The notes under the pieces were generated by a model, which saw only the letters and a program-made list of their open reading frames with translations, was not told the DNA's origin and did not search any database. DNA of 64,000 bases, taken from the NCBI GenBank assembly GCA_965228165.1, contig CBDDHB010000003.1, positions 186,001 to 250,000 on the forward strand, read 5' to 3'. The position numbers and the translations under genes are program-made. Below are positions 1 to 8,760 of the stretch, one piece after another (positions within the stretch are counted from its first letter, which is position 1; each line of letters starts with the position of its first letter). This stretch comes from Oleispirillum sp965228165 (GTDB lineage Bacteria > Pseudomonadota > Alphaproteobacteria > Rhodospirillales > Rhodospirillaceae).

Positions 1-1
1 C

Positions 2-385
2 TCGGCGCAGATCAGCGAGGTCAAGGGGTATCACGTCAAGGCCAACTTCCTGAAGGTCGGGGGCTTGCGCGTCGGCAGCGACGTGCGGATCAGCGGCATC
101 AAGGTCGGCACGGTGGTCGATCAGCGCCTCGATCAGGACACCTTCGAGGCCTCCCTTACCTTAAGCATCCGCCCCGACATCCTGCTGCCGGTCGATACCG
201 TGGCCTCGATCGCGACGCAGGGGCTGATGGGCGACAAATACATCCGCCTGGAACCGGGCACTCTGCGGGAACGACTGAAGGACGGCGAATCCTTGAAAAA
301 CACCCGCGACTTCAAATCCCTGGAAGACACGGTGGGCGAGTTCATCTTCCTCGCCACCGGCAGCGGCGAGGACGCCAAACCGTGA
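2..385 (+). CDS. mlaD: MlaD, phospholipid ABC transporter substrate-binding protein (5' truncated)
   Basis: C-terminal part of the MCE-domain protein of the Mla pathway, which moves phospholipids between the outer and inner membranes. The reading frame is open from the first bases of the window, so the N-terminal membrane anchor and the start lie outside. The visible part carries the MCE core: a VGGLRVGSDVRISGIKVG segment, then the ATQGLMGDKYIRLEPG strand pair typical of bacterial MlaD, then a short C-terminal tail after residue ~110. It overlaps the next gene by four bases, suggesting translational coupling. In alphaproteobacteria MlaF and MlaE normally lie upstream and a DUF2155 gene downstream, and the downstream part of that order is seen here. 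Identification is firm; only the truncation limits it. Confidence 0.93.
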   Translation, partial: SAQISEVKGYHVKANFLKVGGLRVGSDVRISGIKVGTVVDQRLDQDTFEASLTLSIRPDILLPVDTVASIATQGLMGDKYIRLEPGTLRERLKDGESLKNTRDFKSLEDTVGEFIFLATGSGEDAKP

Positions 386-873
386 TCCCCCGCCTCCCCC
401 TTCGTCTGGCCGGACTCGCCCTGGCCGGACTCTTCGCCGCCCCCGCCGACGCGGCGACCAACATCGACACCCGGCTTGCGGTGCTGCGCGGCCTGGACAA
501 GATCACCGGGCGCATCACCACCCTGACCACGCCGGTGGGCGACACCGTGCGCTTCGGCTCGCTTGCCGTCATCGTCCGCGCCTGCCGCACCCGTCCGCCC
601 GAGGAAACGCCGGAAAGCGCCGCCTTCCTCGACATCACCGACATCAAGCCGAACCAGCCGCCCGTCGATGTCTTCCGGGGATGGATGTTCGCCTCCAGCC
701 CGGCGGTCTCGGCGATGGACCACCCGGTCTACGACATCTGGGTTCTGGAATGCCGCGAACCGCTGCAACCGCAGCCGGACGCCGCCGATTCCATCGAAAC
801 CGGCCAGCAGGGCGCGGAAAAGACTTGGGCGCGCGAGCGACGAAAAACCTTCGTCAATGTCAGGAGCGTTTAA
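382..873 (+). CDS. DUF2155 domain-containing periplasmic protein
   Basis: A 163-residue protein starting at a GTG that overlaps the mlaD stop. An N-terminal signal peptide is clear: a short basic start, a hydrophobic LAGLALAGLFAAP stretch and an Ala-rich cleavage region near residue 24. The mature part has the DUF2155 features: KITGRI near residue 40, two conserved Cys (in VRACRTRPP and VLECREP) and a GWMFASSPAVSAMDHPVYDIW block. The family follows mlaD in many alphaproteobacteria, so a role in the Mla lipid-asymmetry pathway is likely, but the biochemical function is unknown. The family assignment is confident; the functional link is inferred from the conserved order. Confidence 0.88.
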   Translation: MIPRLPLRLAGLALAGLFAAPADAATNIDTRLAVLRGLDKITGRITTLTTPVGDTVRFGSLAVIVRACRTRPPEETPESAAFLDITDIKPNQPPVDVFRGWMFASSPAVSAMDHPVYDIWVLECREPLQPQPDAADSIETGQQGAEKTWARERRKTFVNVRSV

Positions 874-1017
874 AGCAGGATAGTGGGTCTGTCTTGCGAG
901 AAAACGACGCGGACTTGGCGAAAAGACCCCGGACGCGACCGTGCAACGGTTCTTCCGCACCCTTTCAGGCCTGATCCATCCCCTGCGGCCCGGGGCAAGG
1001 GAAGCTCCCCCATATGC

Positions 1018-1049
1018 GTCGGAATTCTCACGAGCCGTCGAAATTCTCA
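1018..1049. repeat. Pair of 13-bp direct repeats upstream of an unknown gene
   Basis: GTCGGAATTCTCA (1018-1030) and GTCGAAATTCTCA (1037-1049) differ at one base and are spaced 19 bp apart, about two helical turns. They sit in the 272-bp gap after the DUF2155 gene and about 100 bp upstream of the next start, followed by a locally AT-rich segment. This arrangement could be a pair of regulator binding sites, but no known operator was recognised. The rest of the gap shows nothing else. Confidence 0.35.
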
Positions 1050-1145
1050 TCCTCCATTAACTCTTAAGGTTGTATTGTTTCGGGGTATCCCGGCAAGAGG
1101 AAAGCCTTGCCGCGTGTGGTGATTTCCGCAGAAGAGGAGGATCCC

Positions 1146-1856
1146 ATGCAAGTCACCTCGTCCAACGATTCGCCGTTCGCCGACATCTGGGCCACGGCGA
1201 GCGCAGCGTCCACCGGCGTCAAGACGTACCGATCCATCGCCGATATGAACGATACCCTGATCGCCCACGGCCAGCAGTACACCCAGGAATATGCGGCGGA
1301 ATATGCCGCTTCCAAAGATGGCGGCGCTTGGTCCACGGATCAGGTGCTGAACTCCCTGAAATCGGAGTTCCCCACCTATGACATCGTTTCGTCCGACCCC
1401 AAAAACGTGGTCAGGGGGCGGAACCTGCTTTACATCGATTCCACCAACCTCTCCAAGATGGCCAAGGATCCGAACTACCGCGCCCGGGTCATGGGATTGA
1501 TCAAGCGCGAATCCGAAGGGATGTCCGGCGCCCGCTTCAACCAGGGCGACCAGACCTTCACCTTCCGTCCCACAGGACCGACCTTCTCCCTCAGCGAAAC
1601 CAACCCCACGGTCGATGGGATTCCGTACCTGGGAAGCGCCGAAAGCGAAGGGTTCAGCACCACCACGACCTCTTCCGGCGGAGCAAGCGACCCCATCTTT
1701 GCCTCCGGCGAAACCTCGCCGCGCCGCACGCTGAAAAAACTGCTGGAAGAGGCTATCGCCAAAAGACAGGCCAAGCGCGCCGAGGAGGAAAAGCAAGCCG
1801 CCGAGACCTCGTCCGGCTCCGGACCGGCGGACAAACAGGTCGATATCCTGGTCTGA
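1146..1856 (+). CDS. Hypothetical protein
   Basis: A 236-residue protein with no recognised domain. The ATG at 1146 is chosen because an AGAGGAGG ribosome-binding site lies just upstream; an in-frame TTG at 1107 has no such signal. There is no signal peptide or membrane segment. The first 130 residues look folded and mixed in composition. Residues ~140-190 are rich in Ser, Thr and Gly, and residues ~195-225 form a charged, probably helical segment (KKLLEEAIAKRQAKRAEEEKQ). It stands alone between the Mla end and a convergent hydrolase. Codon use matches the neighbours, so it is probably a real cytoplasmic gene. No function is assigned. Confidence 0.7.
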   Translation: MQVTSSNDSPFADIWATASAASTGVKTYRSIADMNDTLIAHGQQYTQEYAAEYAASKDGGAWSTDQVLNSLKSEFPTYDIVSSDPKNVVRGRNLLYIDSTNLSKMAKDPNYRARVMGLIKRESEGMSGARFNQGDQTFTFRPTGPTFSLSETNPTVDGIPYLGSAESEGFSTTTTSSGGASDPIFASGETSPRRTLKKLLEEAIAKRQAKRAEEEKQAAETSSGSGPADKQVDILV

Positions 1857-1907
1857 CGCCAGACCTCCGCAATGGCGACGGACCGGGCGGCGCGACGGCT
1901 CGCTGCC

Positions 1908-2603
1908 CTACGCGGTCAGCCAATCGCGCAGGGCGGCGGCGGTCGCCTCCGGCGCTTCCAGGGTGGCCAGGTGGCCGCTGCCGGGAATGACCGTCAGCTT
2001 CGCCCCCGGAACCGCCGCCGCGATTTCCTGGTGGCGGTCGGGCGGCGTCAACTCGTCGGCGTCGCCGCAGATCACCGCCGTCGGCGCCGCGATGCGGCAC
2101 AGGTCGTCGCGACCGTCGGGACGGTTGATGATCGCGGTCTGCTGGCGGATGAAGACCTCCGCCCCCACCGCCTCGGCCATGCCGACCACCAGACGCCGCA
2201 ACGCCGCGTCGTCGCGCCGCCCGGCGGAGATCAGCTTCGGCAGCAGGCGGGGCATCACCTGGGCGAAGCGGTCGGTTTTCGCCAATTCGATCAGATCGCG
2301 GCGCATCGCGCTCTGCTCCGGCGCATCGGGCCGCGCGGTGGTGGAAATCAGGGCCAGCCGCGTCACCCGGCTGGGCGCGCGGCGCAGAATCTCCTGCGCC
2401 ACGTATCCCCCCATCGACAGCCCGGCCAGAGCGAAGCGATGCGGCGCGGCGGCCAGCACCGCGTCGGCCATCGCGGCGACGCTGTCGGCGGAAAGATCGG
2501 GCACGATCGCCCGCGCCACGTCGGACAGGGCGTCCGCCTGCGGCGCGAACAGACGGGCGTCGCACAACAGACCGGGCAGCAGGATCAGGTCTTGACGGTG
2601 CAT
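1908..2603 (-). CDS. Alpha/beta fold hydrolase
   Basis: A 231-residue alpha/beta hydrolase of the short, cap-poor type. The nucleophile elbow GLSMGG places Ser63. The likely acid is in CGDADELTPP near residue 185, and the catalytic His is in GSGHLATLE near residue 209. The N-terminus LILLPGLLCDARLF supplies the oxyanion-hole region. No signal peptide is visible, so it should be cytoplasmic. It starts seven bases after the stop of the upstream isochorismatase-like gene, so the two probably form an operon. The substrate cannot be told; esterases, lactonases and ring-cleavage hydrolases share this architecture. Confidence 0.85.
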   Translation of the reverse strand: MHRQDLILLPGLLCDARLFAPQADALSDVARAIVPDLSADSVAAMADAVLAAAPHRFALAGLSMGGYVAQEILRRAPSRVTRLALISTTARPDAPEQSAMRRDLIELAKTDRFAQVMPRLLPKLISAGRRDDAALRRLVVGMAEAVGAEVFIRQQTAIINRPDGRDDLCRIAAPTAVICGDADELTPPDRHQEIAAAVPGAKLTVIPGSGHLATLEAPEATAAALRDWLTA

Positions 2604-2610
2604 GCGCGCC

Positions 2611-3159
2611 TCAACGGATCAGGGTCTTGGTGATGTCCTTGAACTCCGGCGTGCCGGAACGCTCCAGCCATTCAAAGATCGCCATCTCGATGGTGACCAG
2701 ATGAATCCCGGCGGCGGCGAAGCGCAGCTTGGCGGTTTCCTCGTCGGTGGAAAACCGCGAACCGCAGGCATCGACGACGACGAAGACGTCGTAGCCCTTC
2801 TCTTTCAGGTCGAGCGCGGTCTGCATCACGCAGACGTGCATCTCGATCCCCGCGATCACCGCCTGGCGGCGACCGACGCCTTCGAACTTCGCCATGAAGG
2901 CGGGTTCTCCGACGCAGGAAAAGGCGGTCTTCCGTACATAGGCGTCCTCGTCGGGAAGGATTTCCCGCACGTCGATCATCGTCGGCCCCAGCCCCTTGGG
3001 GTACTGCTCGGAGACCAGGGCGGGCACCCCCAGACGCGCCGCCGCAGCGGCCAAACGGGCGGCGCCGTCGATCACCTTGCGCGGGTCCGCCATCACCGGG
3101 GCCAAGCGCTCCTGAACGTCAACGATCACCAGACAGGACTGATCGGCCTTGATGCGCAT
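2611..3159 (-). CDS. Isochorismatase family cysteine hydrolase
   Basis: A 182-residue member of the isochorismatase/nicotinamidase superfamily, similar to YcaC-type hydrolases. The catalytic triad is visible: Asp14 in VIVDVQERL, Lys77 in VRKTAF and Cys110 in IEMHVCVMQTALDL. The start at 3159 (MRIKADQ) is preferred over one five codons upstream because the conserved family begins just before the DVQ motif. It is the first gene of a probable two-gene operon with an alpha/beta hydrolase. Members act on various amides or isochorismate, and nothing in the context fixes the substrate. Confidence 0.87.
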   Translation of the reverse strand: MRIKADQSCLVIVDVQERLAPVMADPRKVIDGAARLAAAAARLGVPALVSEQYPKGLGPTMIDVREILPDEDAYVRKTAFSCVGEPAFMAKFEGVGRRQAVIAGIEMHVCVMQTALDLKEKGYDVFVVVDACGSRFSTDEETAKLRFAAAGIHLVTIEMAIFEWLERSGTPEFKDITKTLIR

Positions 3160-3299
3160 GGGATTCGCCTCCACGGATTGACGATACGACTGCCGGAAGT
3201 GTCGGGGGACGGCGCGCCGCTTTCAAGCCGGTATTTCGCGATTTCGCGCTTTTCCGGCAACACCCTGATATCTTCGGGCGGATTCTCGCGCCTCGCGCG

Positions 3300-3328
3300 T
3301 TGACATTCGCCGATTTCCCCCCGATTAT
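3300..3328 (+). promoter_or_regulatory. Sigma-70-like promoter for the DEAD-box helicase gene
   Basis: TTGACA at 3300-3305 and GATTAT at 3323-3328 are separated by exactly 17 bases. The pair lies about 100 bp upstream of the helicase ATG at 3432. Its position argues against any helicase start near 3300 and implies a 5' leader of roughly 95 bases, a length often seen for RNA helicase messages. Seen by eye only. Confidence 0.55.
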
Positions 3329-3431
3329 CCCCGAGCTTTTTCCCGGCGTGCCCTGGGTTTCCGCCCGATGCGGTCCCCCACGCCCCCGGAAGCCTGCTTC
3401 CGCGCAACACCTCAACGGAACATCGAACCAC

Positions 3432-4964
3432 ATGACGTTCGAAGAGCTTGGGCTTGATCCCAACACCCTGAAGGCCATCGACGAGATGGGATATACCGCC
3501 CCGACCCCGATTCAGGAGCAGGCGATCGGCCTGGTCCTGATGGGGCGCGACGTCATGGGCATCGCCCAAACCGGCACCGGAAAGACCGGCTGCTACACCC
3601 TGCCGATGATCGACATCCTGTCGAGCGGCCGGGCCCGGGCGCGGATGCCGCGTTCCCTGATCCTCGCCCCGACCCGCGAACTCGCCGCCCAAGTCTCGGA
3701 GAATTTCGAGCAATACGGCAAGTATCACAAGCTGTCGAAGGCGCTCTTGATCGGCGGCGAATCCTTCGGCGACCAGGAACGGGCGCTGGACCGCGGCGTC
3801 GATGTGCTGATCGCCACGCCGGGCCGGATGATGGATTTGTTCGAGCGTGGACGCATCCTGCTGTCGGACGTGCGCATCCTGGTGATCGACGAGGCCGACC
3901 GGATGCTCGACATGGGGTTCATCCCCGACGTCGAAAAGATCATCGGCTGGCTGCCGCCGCTGCGCCAGACGTTGCTGTTCTCCGCCACCATGGCGCCCGA
4001 GATCAAGCGCCTGGCCGACAAGTTCCTGTCCAACCCGAAGATGGTCAGCGTCGCGCCGCCCGCCTCCCCCGCCGAACTGGTCACCCAGTCGATGGTGGTG
4101 GTGAACGCCCGCGACAAGCGCGACACCCTGCGCTCCCTGATCGAGAAGGAGTCGGTGGCCAACGCCTTCATCTTCTGCAACCGCAAGCGCGACGTCGCGG
4201 TGCTGTTCCGTTCGCTGGAACGCCACGCCCTGCCCGCCGGGCAGCTGCACGGCGACATGCCGCAGTCGATGCGCACCGAAACCCTGGACGCCTTCCGCAA
4301 GGGAGACATCAAGCTTCTGGTCTGCTCCGACGTGGCGGCGCGCGGCCTGGACATCGCCGACGTCTCCCACGTCTTCAACTTCGACGTCCCCAGCCATGCC
4401 GAGGACTACGTTCACCGCATCGGCCGCACCGGTCGCGCCGGCCGCGAAGGCCGGGCGCTGACCATCGCCACGACCGAGGACGGCCGCTACGTCGCGGCGA
4501 TTCAGAAACTGATCGGCAAGCCGATCCCGGTGATCACCCTGGACGACGCCGCGCCGCTGCCGTTGCCGCTGGAAGAGGCGGAAAGCGAACGCCGAGGACG
4601 TCGCGGCGGCAAGCCGCGCGACCGCAAGGCAGCCGCCGAACCGAAAGCAAAGGCGAAGCCGGAGGCGGAGGCCGAAGCGCAGGCGATGCCCGAGGCCCCG
4701 TCGGAAGCGAAGGGCGAACCCCGCGCCGGAAACCGGGCGCGGGGCGAATCCCGTTCGCGGAACGAGGCCCGGACTCCGGCGACGGACCGCGCGCCGCGTT
4801 CCTCGGAACGGTCCGAGCGCCCCGACCGCGAGGCGCGTCCGCGCGGGCGCGGACGCGGCCGCCTTCCCGCCGACGAAGTCGGCGAGATGCGGCACTCCGA
4901 CGACGTTCTGGCCTTCGGCGACCACATGCCGGGCTTCCTGTTGCGCGACCCCCTGGCGAAATGA
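3432..4964 (+). CDS. DEAD/DEAH box ATP-dependent RNA helicase (RhlE-like)
   Basis: A 510-residue DEAD-box helicase that remodels RNA or ribosomal particles in the cytoplasm. Motifs appear in order: Q motif (GYTAPTPIQ, 20-28), motif I AQTGTGKT (45-52), Ia APTREL (79-84), Ib TPGR (129-132), DEAD (153-156), SAT (~184), ARGLD and the motif VI HRIGRTGRAGR near residue 330. After residue ~370 comes a 130-residue tail rich in Arg, Glu and Ala, typical of RhlE-type enzymes and probably an unstructured RNA-binding region. The ATG at 3432 is chosen because it begins at the Q-motif domain and sits downstream of a good promoter. The RhlE label is by overall resemblance only. Confidence 0.93.
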   Translation: MTFEELGLDPNTLKAIDEMGYTAPTPIQEQAIGLVLMGRDVMGIAQTGTGKTGCYTLPMIDILSSGRARARMPRSLILAPTRELAAQVSENFEQYGKYHKLSKALLIGGESFGDQERALDRGVDVLIATPGRMMDLFERGRILLSDVRILVIDEADRMLDMGFIPDVEKIIGWLPPLRQTLLFSATMAPEIKRLADKFLSNPKMVSVAPPASPAELVTQSMVVVNARDKRDTLRSLIEKESVANAFIFCNRKRDVAVLFRSLERHALPAGQLHGDMPQSMRTETLDAFRKGDIKLLVCSDVAARGLDIADVSHVFNFDVPSHAEDYVHRIGRTGRAGREGRALTIATTEDGRYVAAIQKLIGKPIPVITLDDAAPLPLPLEEAESERRGRRGGKPRDRKAAAEPKAKAKPEAEAEAQAMPEAPSEAKGEPRAGNRARGESRSRNEARTPATDRAPRSSERSERPDREARPRGRGRGRLPADEVGEMRHSDDVLAFGDHMPGFLLRDPLAK

Positions 4965-5086
4965 CCGCCGGGGGCCGCCCCGCGCCCCTTGCCGCCGCCA
5001 CGGCGGCTCGACTATATAGACCTCGGGCGGTTTCGCCGCCCCGGTGTTCTGGTCGCGCCGGTCGATTTTTTCCGGGATGGTTCGTC

Positions 5087-5740
5087 TTGCCGCGCTCCGT
5101 CAAACTGCTGCTCTCCGCCGCCGGGCTGGCCGCGATCGCCGCCTGCTCCCCCAGCTATTCGCCCAACACCTACTCCACCGGCGCGGTGCAGCAGGTCAAC
5201 AAGGTCGAAACCGGCGTGGTCATCGGTTTCCGTCAGGTCCGGATCAGCGCCAGCGGCACCGTCGGCGCGGTGATCGGCAGCATGATCGGCACCACCCTGG
5301 ACCATGCGGCGGGCGATACCTTCGGCTGGGAGTACATCGTGCGCAAGGCCGACGGCGAATTGCTGTCGGTGACCCAGCACGAGGAAGCGCCGCTCGCCCT
5401 CGGCCAGAAGGTGCTGGTGATCGCGGGCAATCAGGCGCGCATCGTCGCCGACTATTCGGTGCCGGTCGAACTTCCCGCGAAGGCCGAGAAAAAAGCCGCC
5501 CCGGCGAAAAAACCGCCGCTGAAGCCGCTGGCGCCGGTGGCCGAGTCCGCCTCCCCCGACCCGCAGCCGGTGGTTCCCATCGACGAACCGCCATCGACCG
5601 AGAGCGCGACGACTCCGGAACCGATTCCGGAAAAACCGGCCGAATCCGCGCCGGAACCGGCGACGCCTCCCGTCGTCCCGGATGCGCCGCCCACCGGGGC
5701 CGACGCCGCGCCGGAACCGGTCAGGAGTGCAGAGCCCTGA
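5087..5740 (+). CDS. Outer-membrane lipoprotein with glycine-zipper (SlyB-like) domain
   Basis: A roughly 217-residue lipoprotein. A basic start and hydrophobic LLLSAAGLAAIAAC give a lipobox, with Cys near residue 17 as the acylated residue. Residues ~25-100 resemble the SlyB/Pcp outer-membrane lipoproteins: an ETGVVIGFRQVRIS strand, a Gly-rich hydrophobic stretch (GTVGAVIGSMIGTTLDHAAG) and a GQKVLVI segment. The last 100 residues are a Pro/Ala/Glu-rich tail likely to span the periplasm. No ATG fits; a TTG at 5087 directly precedes the signal peptide and is the best guess. It converges on the ferredoxin gene with a 20-bp overlap. Confidence 0.75.
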   Translation: MPRSVKLLLSAAGLAAIAACSPSYSPNTYSTGAVQQVNKVETGVVIGFRQVRISASGTVGAVIGSMIGTTLDHAAGDTFGWEYIVRKADGELLSVTQHEEAPLALGQKVLVIAGNQARIVADYSVPVELPAKAEKKAAPAKKPPLKPLAPVAESASPDPQPVVPIDEPPSTESATTPEPIPEKPAESAPEPATPPVVPDAPPTGADAAPEPVRSAEP

Positions 5741-5966
5741 ACTTCGCCGCCAGTTGCTCTTGGCTTTCGGCATGCGCCAGGTCGGGATGGATGGCATCGG
5801 CGGGGCAAAGCAGGCGGCACTGAGGCTCGTCGAAGGCGCCGACGCATTCGGTGCACAAGGCGGGATCGATCACATAGGTGTCGTCGCCGGGGGAAATCGC
5901 CTGATTCGGACAATCCAGTTCGCACGACCCGCAAAACACGCAATTCTTATTAATTTTCAGCGACAT
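5721..5966 (-). CDS. YfhL-type 2[4Fe-4S] ferredoxin
   Basis: An 81-residue low-potential ferredoxin. The first cluster motif uses Cys9, Cys12, Cys15 and Cys19. The second uses Cys38, Cys41, Cys50 and Cys54, with the eight-residue insert between its second and third Cys that marks the YfhL/Alvin group. The start at 5966 (MSLKINKNC) is where the family begins; upstream in-frame ATGs would add unrelated sequence. It lies divergent from the korAB genes across a 233-bp gap, so it is a reasonable electron acceptor for that oxidoreductase, though this is inferred from position only. Confidence 0.92.
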   Translation of the reverse strand: MSLKINKNCVFCGSCELDCPNQAISPGDDTYVIDPALCTECVGAFDEPQCRLLCPADAIHPDLAHAESQEQLAAKFRALHS

Positions 5967-6199
5967 AACAACAGAACCCCAGCCGTTTTCCAGTTCGCCG
6001 GGTGATATACTCCTTTCTTCCGCCGCAGGGAAGCGCCGTCGCGATTCCGCCATGGACACGGCCCCCGATAACCGTTTAGAAACAACAATCCCCTCGGGGG
6101 CAAACGCGGCGAAAAACAGACCGCGAACGATCACGCCGACTCGCTGGACGGATGACGGCACGGACAGGTTTTCTCGAGGCCTCTCACGGCAGGAGCACC

Positions 6200-7924
6200 A
6201 TGACGGAACACATGCTTTCCCTGGCCTTGACCGGATCCGGCGGCGCCGGGGTGATGACGGTCGGCCAGATTCTCCTCGACGCCGCATCGCGCGCCGGATG
6301 GTACGGATTGATGCGGCGCTCGCTCGGACCGCAGATCAGGGGCGGCGAATCCGCCGCGCTGATGCGTTTCGGCTCCCGCCCGATCTTAAGTCACGGCGAC
6401 ACCTTCGACGTCCTGTTCGCCTTCGACTGGGGCAACATCGCCCGATTCGCCGCCGAACTGCCGTTGCGTTCCGACAGCGTGGTGCTGTTCGACCCCGACG
6501 CGGGCGAGGTACCCGAGGTGATCGCCCGCAGCAACGCCCGTTGCGTCGCGGTTCCCCTGTCGGCAACCGCCAAGTCGGCGCCCGGACTGCGCGTCAACAT
6601 GGTCGGCCTTGGGCTGGCGGCGCATATCCTGCGCCTGACCCCGGAAGACCTGAAACCGCTGCTCGCCGACACGTTGGGCGACAAGGGCGAGGACGCCCTG
6701 ACCCAATCCCTGAAGGGCATCGAACTGGGGGCCGGACTGGCCGCCGCCCTGCCCGAATCGACCTGGCCCGCCTGCCCGCGCCCGGCGGCGGCGGACAAGC
6801 CGCGCTGGTCGATCACCGGCAACGAGGCGGCGGGACTGGGGGCGATCCGTGGCGGAGTGCGCTTCGTCGCCGCCTATCCGATCACCCCGTCCACCGAAAT
6901 CCTGGAATGGCTGGCGCCCAACCTCGCCCGCGTCGGCGGCCAACTGGTGCAGGCGGAGGATGAACTCGCCTCGATCAACATGCTGATCGGCGCGTCCTAT
7001 GGCGGCGTGCCGTCCTTGACCGCCACGTCCGGCCCCGGCCTGTCGCTGATGATCGAGGGCCTGGGCCTGTCGGTCGGCGCCGAAGTCCCGGTTACCGTGG
7101 TCGACGTGCAGCGCGGCGGCCCCTCCACCGGCATCCCGACCAAGTCGGAACAAAGCGACTTCAACACCGCGGTTTACGGCCTGCACGGCGACACCCCGCA
7201 CATCGTCGTCGCCGCGACCTCGATCCCCGATTGCATGACGACGGTGCAGTGGGCGGTCGCCGCGGCGGAGGCCGCGCAATGCCCGGCGATCGTTCTGTCC
7301 GACCAGAACATGGGGCAGTCGCGGGCGATCATCGATCCGCCCGCCGAGGGCGGTCCGGCCGCCGACCGCCGTCTCGCCACGCCGGAAGACGGCGTGCCGT
7401 ACCGCCGTTACGCCCTGACCAACGACGGTGTCTCGCCGATGGCGGTGCTCGGCATCGCGGGCGGCGAGTACACCGCCGACGGACTGGCGCACAACGAACG
7501 CGGCACCCCCTCGACCCAGGCCGCCGACCACCAATCGCAACTGGACAAGCGGCTGCGCAAGCTCGAATCCCTGGATTGCGACGGCATCTGGGCGGAACGG
7601 GAGGGCGACGGCCCGATCGCGGTGATCGCCCTCGGCTCGCTGACCGAACCGGCGCGCGAAGCAGTGCGCGCGGCGAACGGCGCGGCCCGACTGATCGGCC
7701 TGCGCGTCGTCCTGCCGTTGCAAAGCGAGGCGATGGAAAAGGCCCTGGCGGGCGCGACCAAGGTTCTGGTGGTCGAGCAGAACCACGGCGGACAGTTCTT
7801 CCACTTCCTGCGCGGCCATTTCGATCTGCCGCCGGTGGTCGAATCCCTGCGCCGCGCCGGTCCCTTGCCGCTGCGTCCGATGGAAATTCTTGCCGCGATC
7901 AACGCCCTGAAGGGAGACGCGTGA
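6200..7924 (+). CDS. korA: 2-oxoacid:ferredoxin oxidoreductase, fused gamma-alpha subunit (KorA-type)
   Basis: A 574-residue subunit of a coenzyme A-acylating 2-oxoacid:ferredoxin oxidoreductase, probably 2-oxoglutarate synthase. Residues ~1-180 form the gamma domain (SGGAGVMTVGQILLDAA, then RGGESAALMRFG). From residue ~205 the alpha domain begins with AAYPITPSTEIL, followed by an ATSGPGLSLM block and QRGGPSTGIPTKSEQSD. A second Rossmann-like domain lies near residue 465 (ALGSLTEPAREAV). AGGAGCACC precedes the ATG at 6200. The stop overlaps the korB start by one base. The enzyme runs oxidatively in the TCA cycle or reductively to fix CO2. The substrate is inferred from subunit architecture. 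Confidence 0.92.
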   Translation: MTEHMLSLALTGSGGAGVMTVGQILLDAASRAGWYGLMRRSLGPQIRGGESAALMRFGSRPILSHGDTFDVLFAFDWGNIARFAAELPLRSDSVVLFDPDAGEVPEVIARSNARCVAVPLSATAKSAPGLRVNMVGLGLAAHILRLTPEDLKPLLADTLGDKGEDALTQSLKGIELGAGLAAALPESTWPACPRPAAADKPRWSITGNEAAGLGAIRGGVRFVAAYPITPSTEILEWLAPNLARVGGQLVQAEDELASINMLIGASYGGVPSLTATSGPGLSLMIEGLGLSVGAEVPVTVVDVQRGGPSTGIPTKSEQSDFNTAVYGLHGDTPHIVVAATSIPDCMTTVQWAVAAAEAAQCPAIVLSDQNMGQSRAIIDPPAEGGPAADRRLATPEDGVPYRRYALTNDGVSPMAVLGIAGGEYTADGLAHNERGTPSTQAADHQSQLDKRLRKLESLDCDGIWAEREGDGPIAVIALGSLTEPAREAVRAANGAARLIGLRVVLPLQSEAMEKALAGATKVLVVEQNHGGQFFHFLRGHFDLPPVVESLRRAGPLPLRPMEILAAINALKGDA

Positions 7925-8760
7925 TGAACGAAGTCACCCCCACCCCCGAACTCGAGGCCTTCGACTACAAATCCGACGTCAACCCGGTGTGGTGCCCCGG
8001 CTGCGGCGACTACGCGGTCCTGTCGGCGATCACCAAGGCCCTGGCCGAACTGCGCCTGAAACGCGAAAACGTCGCGGTGGTGTCGGGCATCGGCTGCTCG
8101 TCGCGCATCCCGGCCTATACCTCGGTGTACGGCTTCCACAGCATCCACGGGCGCGCCCTGCCGGTCGCCCAGGGGCTGAAGCTGGCCCGCCCCGACGTCA
8201 CGGTGATCTGCGCGGGCGGCGACGGCGACGGATTCTCGATCGGCGGCAACCACTTCCTGCACGCCTGCCGCCGCAACATCGATCTGACCTACATCGTCAT
8301 GGACAACTCGGTCTACGGCATGACCAAGGGGCAGGCCTCGCCGACCACCGAGGCGGACTGGAAGGAATCCAAGCTCACCCCGGAAGGTCCGGGGGTGCCG
8401 CCCTTCCAGCCTCTGGACATCGCGCTTGCGGCGGGGGCGAGCCACGTGGTGCGCGCCTTCTCCGGTCGGGTGCAGATGCTGACCAAGTACATCGTCGAGG
8501 CGATCGAGCATCCAGGATTCTCGTTCATCCAGGTGATCTCGCCCTGCGTCACCTATCGCCCCGAGATGCGGGCGTTGAAGACGCGGGTGCATGACGGCTT
8601 CGCCGAGACATCGACCAACCGGCTGGAGGCGAGCCGCCGCCTGCTGGAGGACGACGGCTATTCGCTGGGGGTTCTGTTCAAATCGGTGGAGCCGTCGTAT
8701 AAGCCCTGCGAAACCTCCGCCGAGACGATCGCGGATCTGGAAAGGCAGTTCGCCCTATGA
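7924..8760 (+). CDS. korB: 2-oxoacid:ferredoxin oxidoreductase, beta subunit (KorB-type)
   Basis: A 278-residue thiamine-diphosphate and [4Fe-4S]-binding subunit. The motif WCPGCGDY gives Cys24 and Cys27, Cys58 lies in GIGCSSRIP and a fourth Cys lies in SPCVTY near residue 198, matching the four cluster ligands of this subunit. The TPP/Mg motif is GGDGDGFSIGGNH near residues 98-110, completed by the conserved DNSVYGMTKGQ. It follows korA with a TGATG overlap and overlaps the next gene by four bases, so the three genes are co-transcribed. No separate ferredoxin-like delta subunit is present, fitting the two-subunit class. Confidence 0.94.
   Translation: MNEVTPTPELEAFDYKSDVNPVWCPGCGDYAVLSAITKALAELRLKRENVAVVSGIGCSSRIPAYTSVYGFHSIHGRALPVAQGLKLARPDVTVICAGGDGDGFSIGGNHFLHACRRNIDLTYIVMDNSVYGMTKGQASPTTEADWKESKLTPEGPGVPPFQPLDIALAAGASHVVRAFSGRVQMLTKYIVEAIEHPGFSFIQVISPCVTYRPEMRALKTRVHDGFAETSTNRLEASRRLLEDDGYSLGVLFKSVEPSYKPCETSAETIADLERQFAL

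Noticed and set aside
133..1050. Long reading frame on the minus strand across mlaD and DUF2155
   Set aside because: It is the antisense shadow of two recognised genes and has low-complexity Arg/Gly content without family features.
3300..3431. N-terminal extension of the DEAD-box helicase
   Set aside because: The extra 44 codons overlap a well-spaced promoter and show no conservation; the Q-motif domain begins just after the ATG at 3432.
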